A stretch of 64,000 nt of DNA from Croceibacterium_B sp035470785 (GTDB taxonomy: Bacteria > Pseudomonadota > Alphaproteobacteria > Sphingomonadales > Sphingomonadaceae). Of this stretch, positions 50,418-59,962 are shown one piece after another (position 1 is the stretch's first letter; every line of letters starts with the position of its first letter). The stretch is from contig DATIQN010000065.1 in the NCBI GenBank assembly GCA_035470785.1, positions 1-64,000 on the forward strand. The letters are read 5' to 3'. The translations under genes and the position numbers were made by a program. A model generated the notes under the pieces. It did not search any database, was not told the origin of the DNA, and worked only from the letters and a program-made list of their open reading frames with translations.

Positions 50418-53264
50418 ATGGGTGACCAGGCACAGACTTTCGTACCCGAGTTGACCGGCCAGGACGGCCCGCAACCCGGGCCGAGTTGGCAGAACGCGCG
50501 CTGGCCGATCCTCGGCGGCGAGGCCGAGGACGATTTCACGCAGGCGCTCGACCCGACGGCGATGAAGCTCGCGGTCCAGGCGGCCGCGGCGAAGGCCGGC
50601 AAGGCGCTCGACGCGACCGCTGTCGAGCAGGCGGCGGGGGATTCGATCCGCGCCATGCTGCTGATCCGCACCTATCGCGTGCGCGGCCATCTCGCCGCCG
50701 ATCTCGACCCGCTCGGCCTGACGAAGCGGGAGCTTCCGGCCGATCTCACGCCCGAATTCTACGGCTTCACCGGCGCCGCGCTCGACCGACAGGTGTACCT
50801 CGGCGGCGTACTCGGGCTGCAATGGACGAGCATCAACGAACTCGTCGCGGTGCTGCGCAAGAACTACTGCGGCCACGTCGGCCTCGAATACATGCACATT
50901 TCGGATGTGGAGGAGCGCCGCTTCCTGCAGGACCGGATCGAGGGGCCCGACAAGGTCATCACCTTCACCAACGAAGGCAAAAAGGCGATCCTTTCGGCGG
51001 TCATCCGCGGCGAGGAGTACGAGAAGTTCCTCGGCAAGAAGTACGTCGGCACCAAGCGCTTCGGGCTCGACGGCGGCGAGGCGATGATCCCCGCGCTCGA
51101 GGCGGTGATCAAGTACGGCGGCGCCTTCGGCGTGCGCGAGATCGTCTACGGCATGTCGCATCGCGGCCGCCTCAACGTGCTCGCCAACGTGATGGCCAAG
51201 CCCTACCGCGTCATCTTCCACGAATTCTCCGGCGGCAGCGCCAACCCCGACGATGTCGGTGGCTCGGGCGACGTGAAGTATCACCTCGGCACCAGCACCG
51301 ACCGCGAGTTCGACGGGATCAAGGTGCACATGAGCCTGGTGCCCAACCCAAGTCACCTCGAAGCGGTCGACCCGGTGGTGCTCGGCAAGGTCCGCGCGCA
51401 GCAGGCAATCCGCGAGGACCTCGCCGCGCATACCGAGGTGCTGCCGGTGCTGATCCACGGCGACGCGGCGTTCGCGGGCCAGGGCATCGTCTGGGAATGC
51501 TTCGGCTTCTCGGGCGTGCGCGGCTACAACACCGGCGGCTGCCTGCACTTCGTGATCAACAACCAAATCGGGTTTACCACCAGCCCGCAGTTTGCCCGTT
51601 CTTCACCCTATCCTTCCGACGTCGCGAAGGGCGTCCAGGCGCCGATCGTCCACGTCAACGGCGACGACCCTGAAGCGGTGACCTTCGCCTGCAAGCTCGC
51701 CATCGAGTTCCGCCAGAAGTTCAAGCGCGACATCGTCATCGACATGTGGTGCTATCGCCGCTTCGGCCATAACGAGGGCGACGAGCCGAGCTTCACCCAG
51801 CCGCTGATGTACGACCGCATCCGCCAGCATGCGCGGGTCAGCGAGATCTATTCGGGGCGGCTGATCGACGAGGGCGTGATCGACGCGCAGGCGGCCGATC
51901 ACATGCGCTACGAGTTCAACGCGCTGCTCGAGCAGGAATTCGCCGGCGGGGCGAGCTACAAGCCGAACGAGGCCGACTGGTTCGGCGGGCGCTGGACCGG
52001 GCTGCACAAGCCCGCCGACCCCGAAACCGCGCGGCGCAACGTTGCCACGGCGATCGACCGCAAGCTATTCGACAGCCTCGGCCGCACGCTGACGACGATC
52101 CCCGAGGGCTTCAACATCCACAAGACGCTCGCCCGCGTGATCGAGGCCAAGCGGCAGATGTTCGAGAGCGGCGAGGGCTTCGACTGGGCGACCGCCGAGG
52201 CGCTCGGCTTCGGCAGCCTGGTAACCGAAGGCTTCGGCGTGCGCCTGTCGGGGCAGGATTCGGCGCGCGGCACTTTCAGCCAGCGCCACGCCGCGTGGAT
52301 CGACCAGCTCGACGAGCACAAGTACATCCCGCTGTGCGAGCTGCCGCACGGCAAGTTCGAGGTCTACGACAGCCCCTTGAGCGAATACGGCGTGCTCGGC
52401 TTCGAATACGGCTTCGCCGGCGCCGATCCCAAGACGCTGGTGTGCTGGGAAGCCCAATTCGGCGATTTCGCCAATGGCGCACAGATCATCATCGACCAGT
52501 TCATCGCCGCTGGCGAGGTCAAGTGGCTGCGCGCTAACGGCCTCGTGCTGTTGCTGCCGCACGGCTTCGAGGGCCAGGGGCCGGAGCACTCCTCGGCGCG
52601 GCTCGAACGCTTCCTGCAGCTATGCGCCAACGACAACATCCAGGTGTGCAACATTACCAGTCCGGCGAACTACTTCCACGTGCTACGCCGGCAGATGCTG
52701 CGGCCGTTCCGCAAGCCGCTCGTCATTATGACGCCCAAGAGCCTGCTGCGGCACCCGATGGCGAAATCGACCTCGGCCGAATTCATCGAGGAAAGCCACT
52801 TCAAGCGCATCCTGTCCGACCGGGTGGAGATCGCCGACGACAAGGTCCGGCGGCTGGTGCTGTGCTCGGGCAAGGTCGCCTACGACCTGATGGAAGCGCG
52901 CGCGAATGCCTCGCTGGAGGGTGTTTCCATCGTCCGCCTCGAACAGCTTTACCCGTTCCCCGGCGAGCCGCTGGCGGTGCGCCTCAAGCGGATGAAGAAC
53001 CTCGAATCCATCGTCTGGTGCCAGGAAGAGCCGAAGAACAACGGCGCGTGGTTCTTTGTCGAAAGCCGCATCGAGGAAGCGCTGACCCAGGCCGGGCACA
53101 AGGGCATGCGCCCGTGCTACGCCGGCCGCGACGTCGCCGCCTCGCCCGCAACCGGCCTCGCCCGCAAGCACAAGGAACAGCAGGAGGCGCTCGTCGCGCT
53201 CGCGCTGGGCCTCGGCGACAAGACCACCACGCGGCGCACCCTCAATACTGAAAAGAAGGGCTGA
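50418..53264 (+). CDS. sucA: 2-oxoglutarate dehydrogenase E1 component
   Basis: A 948-residue thiamine-diphosphate enzyme that decarboxylates 2-oxoglutarate and passes the succinyl group to E2. Features: HISDVEERRFLQDRIEG, GGEAMIPALE, YGMSHRGRLNVLANVM, the ThDP region HGDAAFAGQGIVWECF, YRRFGHNEGDEPSFTQP, and the C-terminal pyrimidine-domain parts GFEYGFAGADPKTLVCWEAQ, LLPHGFEGQGPEHSSARLER. Length is normal. It stands between sucD and odhB with tiny gaps. Confidence 0.98.
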   Translation: MGDQAQTFVPELTGQDGPQPGPSWQNARWPILGGEAEDDFTQALDPTAMKLAVQAAAAKAGKALDATAVEQAAGDSIRAMLLIRTYRVRGHLAADLDPLGLTKRELPADLTPEFYGFTGAALDRQVYLGGVLGLQWTSINELVAVLRKNYCGHVGLEYMHISDVEERRFLQDRIEGPDKVITFTNEGKKAILSAVIRGEEYEKFLGKKYVGTKRFGLDGGEAMIPALEAVIKYGGAFGVREIVYGMSHRGRLNVLANVMAKPYRVIFHEFSGGSANPDDVGGSGDVKYHLGTSTDREFDGIKVHMSLVPNPSHLEAVDPVVLGKVRAQQAIREDLAAHTEVLPVLIHGDAAFAGQGIVWECFGFSGVRGYNTGGCLHFVINNQIGFTTSPQFARSSPYPSDVAKGVQAPIVHVNGDDPEAVTFACKLAIEFRQKFKRDIVIDMWCYRRFGHNEGDEPSFTQPLMYDRIRQHARVSEIYSGRLIDEGVIDAQAADHMRYEFNALLEQEFAGGASYKPNEADWFGGRWTGLHKPADPETARRNVATAIDRKLFDSLGRTLTTIPEGFNIHKTLARVIEAKRQMFESGEGFDWATAEALGFGSLVTEGFGVRLSGQDSARGTFSQRHAAWIDQLDEHKYIPLCELPHGKFEVYDSPLSEYGVLGFEYGFAGADPKTLVCWEAQFGDFANGAQIIIDQFIAAGEVKWLRANGLVLLLPHGFEGQGPEHSSARLERFLQLCANDNIQVCNITSPANYFHVLRRQMLRPFRKPLVIMTPKSLLRHPMAKSTSAEFIEESHFKRILSDRVEIADDKVRRLVLCSGKVAYDLMEARANASLEGVSIVRLEQLYPFPGEPLAVRLKRMKNLESIVWCQEEPKNNGAWFFVESRIEEALTQAGHKGMRPCYAGRDVAASPATGLARKHKEQQEALVALALGLGDKTTTRRTLNTEKKG

Positions 53265-53267
53265 CGA

Positions 53268-54563
53268 ATGGCCACCGAAGTCAAAGTCCCCACGCTCGGC
53301 GAATCGGTCACCGAGGCGACGATCGGCGAATGGCTCAAGCAACCCGGCGATCCGGTGAAGGTGGACGAGCCGATCGCCAGCCTCGAGACCGACAAGGTCG
53401 CGGTCGAGGTGCCCTCGCCCGTCGCCGGCATTCTCGGCGAGCAAAAGTTCAAGGTCGGCGACACGGTCGACGTCGGCGCGGTAATCGCGACGATCGAAGA
53501 TGCGGTCGCCGCCGGTGAGAATACGCAGGTCAAGCCGCGCGAAGAGACCCCTGCGCCAGCCCCCGCGCCGGCTTCGGGTCCCGCACCTACCAAGGAACCC
53601 GAGCAGGCCGCCGATATCGACAAGGAGCTCGGCGAGCTGCCCAAAGCCGGGCCCGACGACCTCGCCACCACGCTGTCACCCTCGGTGCGTCGCGCGGTGA
53701 TCGAGCACGGAATCGACCCTACGCAGATCAAGGGCAGTGGCAAAGACGGGCGGCTGACCAAGGAAGACGTGCTTGCGGCCGCCGCGGCCAAGAAGGCGGC
53801 CCCCGCGCCGTCGATCTCGGCTCCGGCCCCGGCACCCTCGCCCGCGCCTGCTGCGACCGGCGAGCGCAACACCGAAAGGGTCAAGATGACCCGCCTGCGC
53901 CAGACGATCGCCCGCCGGCTCAAGGCCGCGCAGAACGACGCCGCGCTGCTGACCACGTTCAACGATGTAGACATGACCGCGGTGATCGAGGCGCGCGAGG
54001 CCTACAAGGACCTGTTCGCCAAGAAGCACGGCATCAAGCTCGGCTTCATGAGCTTCTTCGCCAAGGCGAGCTGCCTGGCGCTCAAGGACGTTCCCTCGGT
54101 CAACGCCTACATCGAGGGCGACGAAATCCTCTACCACGATTTCGTCGACATCTCGGTCGCGGTCAGCGCGCCGAACGGGCTTGTGGTCCCAGTGGTGCGC
54201 GACGCCGACAAGAAGAGCTTCGCCCAGATCGAGCTCGACATCGCCGATTTCGGCGCCCGCGCCAAGGACGGCACACTGACGATGGACGACATGAAGGGCG
54301 GCACCTTCACGATCTCCAACGGCGGCGTGTTCGGCAGCCTTTTATCGACGCCGATCATCAACCCGCCGCAAAGCGCGGTGCTCGGCCTCCACCGCATCGA
54401 GGACCGCCCCGTCGCCCGCGACGGCCAGGTGGTGATCCGCCCGATGATGTATATCGCGCTGTCCTACGACCACCGCATCATCGACGGCCGCGAGGCGGTC
54501 ACCGCGCTCAAGATCATCAAGGAAGCGATCGAGGATCCGATGCGGATGCTGGTCGACTTGTGA
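53268..54563 (+). CDS. odhB: 2-oxoglutarate dehydrogenase E2, dihydrolipoyl succinyltransferase
   Basis: A 431-residue protein. A single N-terminal lipoyl domain carries the lipoylated Lys in SLETDKVAVEVPSP near 43. A Pro/Ala linker leads to the E1/E3-binding domain (LSPSVRRAVIEHGIDPTQIK, GSGKDGRLTKEDVL) at about 140-175, and a second linker to the catalytic domain starting at KMTRLRQTIARRLKAAQN. The active-site motif is YDHRIIDGREAV. It follows sucA by three bases and is followed by lpd. Confidence 0.98.
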   Translation: MATEVKVPTLGESVTEATIGEWLKQPGDPVKVDEPIASLETDKVAVEVPSPVAGILGEQKFKVGDTVDVGAVIATIEDAVAAGENTQVKPREETPAPAPAPASGPAPTKEPEQAADIDKELGELPKAGPDDLATTLSPSVRRAVIEHGIDPTQIKGSGKDGRLTKEDVLAAAAAKKAAPAPSISAPAPAPSPAPAATGERNTERVKMTRLRQTIARRLKAAQNDAALLTTFNDVDMTAVIEAREAYKDLFAKKHGIKLGFMSFFAKASCLALKDVPSVNAYIEGDEILYHDFVDISVAVSAPNGLVVPVVRDADKKSFAQIELDIADFGARAKDGTLTMDDMKGGTFTISNGGVFGSLLSTPIINPPQSAVLGLHRIEDRPVARDGQVVIRPMMYIALSYDHRIIDGREAVTALKIIKEAIEDPMRMLVDL

Positions 54564-54570
54564 GGACGTA

Positions 54571-55974
54571 ATGGCTGATACTTACGACTACGACGTCCTG
54601 ATCATCGGCTCCGGCCCGGGCGGCTATGTCGCGGCTATCCGCGCGGCGCAGCTCGGGCTGAAGACCGCTTGCGCCGAGAGCCGCGACACGCTCGGCGGCA
54701 CTTGCCTCAACGTCGGCTGCATCCCGTCGAAGGCTATGCTGCACGCGTCGGAATACTTCGATGCGGCGGCGAGCGGCGCGATGGCCAAGCTGGGCGTCGA
54801 GGTAACGCCCAAGCTCAACCTTCCCGCGATGCACGCCCAGCGGCTCGACGCGGTCAAGCAGCTCACCGGCGGGATCGCGTTCCTGTTCAAGAAGAACAAG
54901 GTCGATTGGAAGATGGGGTTCGCCACCTTCCAGGATGCGCACACCGTGAAGGTGGGTGACGAGACCGTGACGGCGAAGACCGTGGTCATCGCCACCGGCT
55001 CGTCGGTCACGCCCCTCCCCGGCGTCGAAGTCGACAACGCCAAGGGCGTGGTCGTCGATTCTACCGGCGCGCTCGAACTGGCCAGCGTGCCGAAGACCAT
55101 GGTGGTCATCGGCGGCGGCGTGATCGGGCTCGAGCTGGGCTCGGTCTGGCGGCGGCTTGGGGCCCAGGTGATCTGCGTCGAATTCGTCGACCAGATCCTC
55201 CCCGGCATGGACGCCGACGTGCGCAAGGAAGCCAACAAGATCTTCAAGAAACAGGGCATCGAATTCCGCCTCTCGACCAAGGTCACCGGCGTCACCGTAA
55301 AGGGCAAGAAGGCGACACTCACGCTCGAGCCCGCCGCCGGAGGCGCCAGCGAAACGCTCGAAGCCGATTGCGTGCTCGTGTCGATCGGCCGGCGGCCGAA
55401 CACCGAGGGCCTCGGCCTCGACAAGATCGGGCTCGAAACCAACAAGCGCGGACAGATCGAGGTCGACGGCGAGTTCCGCACCAGTGTCGACGGCGTGCGC
55501 GCGATTGGCGACGTGGTGCCGGGCCCGATGCTGGCGCACAAGGCCGAGGACGAGGGCATCGCGGTCGCCGAATGGATCGCCGGACAGACCGGCATCGTCA
55601 ATCACGAGGTGATCCCTAGCGTGGTCTACACCTCGCCCGAGATCGCCGGAGTCGGCTTGACCGAGGAGCAGGCGACCGAGGCCGGTCACACTGTCAAAGT
55701 CAGCAAGTTCCCGATGCTCGCCAACAGCCGCGCCAAGACCAATCACGAGCCCGACGGTTTCGTGAAGGTGATCGCCGACGCCGAGACCGATCGCGTGCTC
55801 GGCGTGTGGATCATCGCCTCGGTCGCCGGAACGATGATCGCCGAGGCGGGGCTAGCGATGGAATTCGGCGCCACCAGCGAGGACATCGCCTACACCTGCC
55901 ACGCCCACCCGACGCACTCGGAAGCGCTGAAGGAAGCGGCGATGGGCGTGCAGGGCAAGCCGATCCACATCTGA
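54571..55974 (+). CDS. lpd: Dihydrolipoyl dehydrogenase (E3)
   Basis: A 467-residue flavoprotein that reoxidises the lipoyl groups of E2 with NAD. FAD-binding GSGPGGYVAAIRAAQLGLK at the start, redox disulfide GGTCLNVGCIPSKAML near 45, NAD-binding VVIGGGVIGLELGSVWRRLG, a second FAD site AIGDVVPGPMLAHKAEDEG, and the C-terminal active-site His-Glu in CHAHPTHSEALKEA. It is last of the 2-oxoglutarate dehydrogenase set; its stop overlaps the VOC gene start. Confidence 0.98.
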   Translation: MADTYDYDVLIIGSGPGGYVAAIRAAQLGLKTACAESRDTLGGTCLNVGCIPSKAMLHASEYFDAAASGAMAKLGVEVTPKLNLPAMHAQRLDAVKQLTGGIAFLFKKNKVDWKMGFATFQDAHTVKVGDETVTAKTVVIATGSSVTPLPGVEVDNAKGVVVDSTGALELASVPKTMVVIGGGVIGLELGSVWRRLGAQVICVEFVDQILPGMDADVRKEANKIFKKQGIEFRLSTKVTGVTVKGKKATLTLEPAAGGASETLEADCVLVSIGRRPNTEGLGLDKIGLETNKRGQIEVDGEFRTSVDGVRAIGDVVPGPMLAHKAEDEGIAVAEWIAGQTGIVNHEVIPSVVYTSPEIAGVGLTEEQATEAGHTVKVSKFPMLANSRAKTNHEPDGFVKVIADAETDRVLGVWIIASVAGTMIAEAGLAMEFGATSEDIAYTCHAHPTHSEALKEAAMGVQGKPIHI

Positions 55975-56393
55975 TGGCCTTGCGCCCCTTCCGCCTCGCC
56001 TTCCCGGTGCGCGACATCGCCGAGGCGCGGGCGTTCTGGGGCGGGGTGATCGGTTGTCCCGAGGGGCGTAGCGCCGCGGATTGGGTCGATTTCGACTTCT
56101 ATGGGCACCAGATCGTCGCGCACCTTGCGCCCGCGCGGGCCGCCGAGGCATCGAACCTGGTCGACGGCCATGACGTGCCGGTGCCGCACTTCGGCATCGT
56201 ACTCGAAATAGCCGACTGGCAGGCGCTCGCCGACCGCCTCGTCGCCGCCGGCACCGAGTTCGTGATCGAACCGCACATCCGCTTCCCGGGCCAGCCCGGT
56301 GAGCAGGCGACGATGTTCTTTCGCGATCCCAGCGGCAACGCCATCGAGATGAAGGCCTTCGCTGACCTCGGACAGCTTTTCGCGACCGGCTAG
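55974..56393 (+). CDS. VOC-family (glyoxalase-like) protein
   Basis: A 139-residue single VOC unit: FRLAFPVRDIAEARAFWGGV begins the first beta-alpha-beta module, FDFYGHQIVAHLA and VPHFGIVLEIADWQALADRL follow, and the end MFFRDPSGNAIEMKAF supplies the metal-ligand Glu. Candidate metal ligands are H in FYGHQIV, H in VPHFG and E in IEMKAF. Activity unknown. The ATG overlaps the lpd stop by one base (TGATG), so it is read with the TCA operon. Confidence 0.85.
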   Translation: MALRPFRLAFPVRDIAEARAFWGGVIGCPEGRSAADWVDFDFYGHQIVAHLAPARAAEASNLVDGHDVPVPHFGIVLEIADWQALADRLVAAGTEFVIEPHIRFPGQPGEQATMFFRDPSGNAIEMKAFADLGQLFATG

Positions 56394-56410
56394 CTGCGAT
56401 ACGGGGGTTC

Positions 56411-57028
56411 ATGGCACTCGCCCCCGCCCTCCCCCCGCTGCTCGACCTCGCCGGGATCGCGGTGTTCGCACTCAGCGGCGCGCTGCTCGCCACGCGGTTG
56501 AAGCAAACAATCGTCACGGTGATCTTCTTCGCGCTGGTCACGGGCGTCGGCGGCGGTTCGGTGCGCGACCTGCTGATCGGCGCCCCGGTGTTCTGGGTGC
56601 GCGATCCCTGGGTCGCGCCGGTCATCGTGCTCACGGCGCTGATCGCGTGGTTCACGCCTAGGCATTGGTGGGAAGGCAAAGTGCTCGACTGGGCCGACGC
56701 AGTAGGCCTGGCCGCCTACTCGGTGCTCGGCACCGCCAAGGCACTGTCTTACGGGGTCGAACCCGTCCCTGCGATCCTGATGGGGGTAATCACCGGCTGC
56801 GTCGGCGGCGTGATCCGCGACGTGCTCGCCGGCCAGCCATCGATCCTCATGCGGCCGGAGCTCTACGTCACCGCCGCGGCGCTCGGCGCGACGCTGTGCG
56901 CGCTCGGCAGCCTGCTCGCCTTGCCGCAGGAAGCGGTATGGGCCGTCGCCGCGCTGGCGGCATTCGCTCTGCGCGGAGCTGCGCTGGCGTGGAAGATCGA
57001 GCTGCCGGCCTACTCGCGCGAAGCCTAG
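56411..57028 (+). CDS. TRIC-family membrane channel (UPF0126)
   Basis: A 205-residue protein of seven helices built from two repeats: LDLAGIAVFALSGALLATR with VTGVGGGSVRDLLIG, and ADAVGLAAYSVLGTAKAL with ITGCVGGVIRDVLAGQPSIL. The paired GGG(S/V)xRDxL motifs define the bacterial TRIC / UPF0126 family, trimeric cation channels related to animal TRIC proteins. It follows the VOC gene by 17 bases and its stop overlaps by four bases with the convergent gene. Confidence 0.92.
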   Translation: MALAPALPPLLDLAGIAVFALSGALLATRLKQTIVTVIFFALVTGVGGGSVRDLLIGAPVFWVRDPWVAPVIVLTALIAWFTPRHWWEGKVLDWADAVGLAAYSVLGTAKALSYGVEPVPAILMGVITGCVGGVIRDVLAGQPSILMRPELYVTAAALGATLCALGSLLALPQEAVWAVAALAAFALRGAALAWKIELPAYSREA

Positions 57029-57675
57029 GCGCTCTGACCGAAGTCGGGCGCGCTGGACGTGTCGTAGCGTCCGTCGTCTTGCGGCTGCGGTTGAGCTGTG
57101 TCGCCGCGCCAAACCGGCCGGTTATCGACCACCGGCGGCGGACTTTCATGGTCCGGTTGGTGTTGTACGGCCTCATCACCGACTTGCGGACCGGGCGCTT
57201 CTGTCCGGACCGGGCCAAGATTCACGCCTCGCACCTGCCCATCGTTGCCGATCCGGCACGTGAACCCGGCACCGCTTTCGAGCGTGCCGGTGACGGCCCA
57301 ACCGTCGCGATCGCGCGCGACGTTGTCGACGCTGTCGACCCGGTCGGGCCCACGCTCGACAGCGTCGGCGCAGATGTCCGCCGCACGGTCGAGACCGGTA
57401 TCGCGCTCCGCGCCCCGATAGCTGTAGCCCTGACGATCCTGAAGGACCGCGGGAGGTGCGGCCGGTTCGCGATCCTCGCGGTCCTGGTGACTCGCGGCGC
57501 TGGCGATCGCGGCGATCCCCCCGAGGATCAAGGCACCAGCAAGCACATCGCCGCCATCGATCCCGTCGTGATGGTGCCAGTGGCGATAATGGTCGTGCGC
57601 CTGCACCGGCATCGCGGCCAAAGAAAAGGCCGCGGCGAGCGCACTCGCGGCGGCGAAACGGTTTCGGTGGGCCAT
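57025..57675 (-). CDS. Exported His- and Asp-rich hypothetical protein
   Basis: A 216-residue protein. The signal peptide is cut near MPVQAHD. A His-rich start of the mature protein (HDHYRHWHHHDG) is followed by a short Gly/Ala hydrophobic stretch (GDVLAGALILGGIAAIASAA) that may be membrane-associated. The middle holds two Cys (ADICADAVERG, GFTCRIGN) in what looks like a small folded domain; the tail is Pro/Gln-rich. Similar proteins occur in sphingomonads without a known role. GAGGA lies 8 bases before the ATG at 57675; an ATG at 57684 is possible. Confidence 0.78.
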   Translation of the reverse strand: MAHRNRFAAASALAAAFSLAAMPVQAHDHYRHWHHHDGIDGGDVLAGALILGGIAAIASAASHQDREDREPAAPPAVLQDRQGYSYRGAERDTGLDRAADICADAVERGPDRVDSVDNVARDRDGWAVTGTLESGAGFTCRIGNDGQVRGVNLGPVRTEAPGPQVGDEAVQHQPDHESPPPVVDNRPVWRGDTAQPQPQDDGRYDTSSAPDFGQSA

Positions 57676-57813
57676 GGCAGTCATCCTCGTCGATCCCGAT
57701 GCGGCGCGAGGTCGCATCCTCCTTCGGGCATGGCTATGCGATTCAGGCTTGCAACAGCCTTAACCCCATTCCTTAATCGGCTGGAAGGCGGGCGAGACCT
57801 TCGACGGGGGTGC

Positions 57814-57987
57814 TTAGGAGAGGTGGTTCTTCGCGACAGCCGCCTCGAGCGTCTTGCGGTCATTGCCGACCTCTTTGGTCAGGTCGAGCACTTGCTGGTC
57901 GGTGATCCCGTGCTTCTTGGCGAAATAGCGCACTTCACTCGGGTCGCTGGCGGCGACGCGGCTGCGGTCACTTTGACTGTTCGACAT
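57814..57987 (-). CDS. DUF3606 small protein
   Basis: A 57-residue basic protein: after SNSQSDRSRVAASDPSEVRY come FAKKHGITDQQVLDLTKEVG and DRKTLEAAVAKN. This HGIT...QV..L....GN...V/LE pattern is DUF3606, common in alphaproteobacteria, function unknown. AAGGAG lies 8 bases before the ATG. Confidence 0.88.
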   Translation of the reverse strand: MSNSQSDRSRVAASDPSEVRYFAKKHGITDQQVLDLTKEVGNDRKTLEAAVAKNHLS

Positions 57988-58184
57988 GATACCCACTCCT
58001 TGCGCTTGGATGGAACGGAAGCAGGACGCAAACCAACTCGGCCTGCGTCTTGACAAGCATCGGTCGCGTCGCGCGCCATATCCATACGCAATATGCACAC
58101 CGTGTACCTGCTGCGGCCGGGTGCCGTCGCGCGATGAACTCCAATGTCTACGTTCCACGCAGTGCAGGCGCGGGCACGCAAACG
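57988..58184. other. Non-coding gap between DUF3606 and the ribosomal operon end
   Basis: The full gap is 57988-58295. It must carry the DUF3606 promoter on the minus strand and, at its right side, the terminator of the ribosomal operon. No gene or repeat is visible. No EcfG consensus was found upstream of DUF3606. Confidence 0.5.
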
Positions 58185-58214
58185 AAAAGGGGTCGCCTTT
58201 CGGCAGCCCCTTTG
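58185..58214 (-). terminator. Terminator of the spc-alpha ribosomal operon
   Basis: Read on the minus strand: GGGG, CT, GCC, loop GAAA, GGC, GA, CCCC, then TTTT. The stem has an internal two-base bubble and a GNRA-like loop. It lies 82 bases beyond the rplQ stop, with no gene between. Confidence 0.65.
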
Positions 58215-58295
58215 CCTTTCGACACACTTGGTACCCGCCTGCGGGGCTAGCGAAACTGTTGGAAGGCGGATTGCGATCCGGACGGGGCTTGCCGC

Positions 58296-58715
58296 TCAGG
58301 CCTCTTCGTATTCGTCCGCGTTCATCACCGGGCCGCTGTCCTGGCCCTTAGCGTCGACATCGCGGTCGACGAGTTCGATGATCGCAATCGGTGCGGCGTC
58401 GCTCATGCGGATGCCGGCCTTGATCACGCGGGTGTAGCCGCCCTCACGACCGGCGTAACGCTCGGCGAGGACCTCGAACAGCTTCTTCTCCTGCGTCTCG
58501 TCCATGATCCGGGCGTGCGCCAGGCGGCGGTTCGAAAGACCGCCACGCTTGGCCAGCGTGATCAGCTTTTCGACGTAGGGACGCAGTTCCTTCGCCTTGG
58601 GCGTGGTGGTCTGGATCTGCTCGTGCTTGATCAGGGCTGCGGCCATGTTGCGCAGCAGGGCCGCGCGGTGACCGGATTTGCGCTGCAGCTTGCGGCCGCC
58701 GTGTCCGTGACGCAT
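58296..58715 (-). CDS. rplQ: 50S ribosomal protein L17
   Basis: A 139-residue protein of the large subunit near the exit tunnel. It has the invariant start MRHGHGGRKLQRKSGHRAAL, LRNMAAALIKHEQIQTTTPK and AKELRPYVEKLITLAKRG. The acidic C-terminal tail is usual for alphaproteobacteria. It is last in the operon after rpoA. Confidence 0.98.
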   Translation of the reverse strand: MRHGHGGRKLQRKSGHRAALLRNMAAALIKHEQIQTTTPKAKELRPYVEKLITLAKRGGLSNRRLAHARIMDETQEKKLFEVLAERYAGREGGYTRVIKAGIRMSDAAPIAIIELVDRDVDAKGQDSGPVMNADEYEEA

Positions 58716-58801
58716 TTTTCAGTACTCCGTTCGTAAGGAGGCCGTGCCAGGTACCTCGGTCCAGGCGGCAGTCAGGGTCGCCGCCAACACCCTGTCGGCA
58801 A

Positions 58802-59857
58802 TTAGCCGAGCAGTTCCTGCTCGAGCTTCTTGGCCATTTCCTCGATGTTCTCAGGCGGCCAGCCGGGGATGTCCATGCCCAGGCGCAGGCCCATGCTCGA
58901 AAGCACTTCCTTGATCTCGTTGAGCGACTTGCGGCCGAAGTTCGGCGTGCGCAGCATCTCGGCTTCGGTCTTCTGGACCAGGTCGCCGATATAGATGATG
59001 TTGTCGTTCTTGAGGCAGTTGGCCGAACGCACAGACAGCTCGAGCTCGTCGACCTTCTTGAGCAGATAGCGGTTGAGCTGGTTGGCGTCCGATTCCTCGG
59101 TCTTGATGGCCATGCCGATCATCGGGCTCGAAGGCTGCGGAATGCCATCCTCGAAGTGGACGAACAGGCTCAGCTGGTCCTGCAGGATGCGCGCGGCATA
59201 GGCAATCGCATCTTCCGGGGTCACCGTGCCGTCGGTTTCGACCGTCAGGCTGAGCTTGTCGTAGTCGAGTTCCTGCCCGACGCGGGCGTGCTCGACCTTG
59301 TAGCTGACCTGGCGCACCGGCGAATACAGGCTGTCGACCGGGATCAGTCCGATCGGCGCGTCGACCGGACGGTTCGACACCGCCGGAACGTAGCCCTTCC
59401 CGCTGTCGGCGGTGAGTTCCATGTTGAGCGTCGCGCCCTCGTCGAGGTGACAGATCACGAGGTCCTTGTTGAGGACCTCGATGTCGCCCGAGACAGCGAT
59501 GTCGCCGGCAGTGACTTCGCCCGGGCCGGTGGCCGAGAGCTGCAGGCGCTTGGGGCCTTCGCCTTCCATGCGCAGCGCGATCTGCTTGACGTTGAGCACG
59601 ATGTCGGTGACATCCTCGCGCACGCCAGCGAGGCTGGAGAACTCGTGCAGCACATTCTCGATCTTGATCGAGGTGATCGCCGCACCCTGCAGGCTCGAGA
59701 GCAGAACGCGGCGAAGCGCGTTGCCGAGCGTGAGGCCGTAACCGCGCTCGAGCGGCTCAGCGACGAACGTCGTCTTGCGCCGCTTGTCGCTGCCTTCCTT
59801 GATCTCGAGGCTATTGGGTTTCTTGAGTTCCTGCCAGTTCTTGGTGTTGACGGACAT
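58802..59857 (-). CDS. rpoA: RNA polymerase alpha subunit
   Basis: A 351-residue subunit. The N-terminal assembly domain has FVAEPLERGYGLTLGNALRR and VLLSSLQGAAITSIKIENVL. The C-terminal domain, which contacts UP elements and activators, has SVRSANCLKNDNIIYIGDLV, RTPNFGRKSLNEIKEVL. Alphaproteobacterial features such as GWPPENIEE near the end are present. It follows rpsK by 105 bases. Confidence 0.99.
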   Translation of the reverse strand: MSVNTKNWQELKKPNSLEIKEGSDKRRKTTFVAEPLERGYGLTLGNALRRVLLSSLQGAAITSIKIENVLHEFSSLAGVREDVTDIVLNVKQIALRMEGEGPKRLQLSATGPGEVTAGDIAVSGDIEVLNKDLVICHLDEGATLNMELTADSGKGYVPAVSNRPVDAPIGLIPVDSLYSPVRQVSYKVEHARVGQELDYDKLSLTVETDGTVTPEDAIAYAARILQDQLSLFVHFEDGIPQPSSPMIGMAIKTEESDANQLNRYLLKKVDELELSVRSANCLKNDNIIYIGDLVQKTEAEMLRTPNFGRKSLNEIKEVLSSMGLRLGMDIPGWPPENIEEMAKKLEQELLG

Positions 59858-59962
59858 GGACTTCCCCTAAAGGTGTTTCACTGGCGGCAACGGCCGCGGA
59901 GCGCTGGGAGCGCCGCGGCCGATGCGAATTTCTGTTGCGACGCTAGGCCGCGGCAGGTTCGA

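Noticed and set aside
49299..51566. A 755-codon frame antisense to sucD and sucA
   Set aside because: It crosses two certain genes and encodes low-information shadow sequence.
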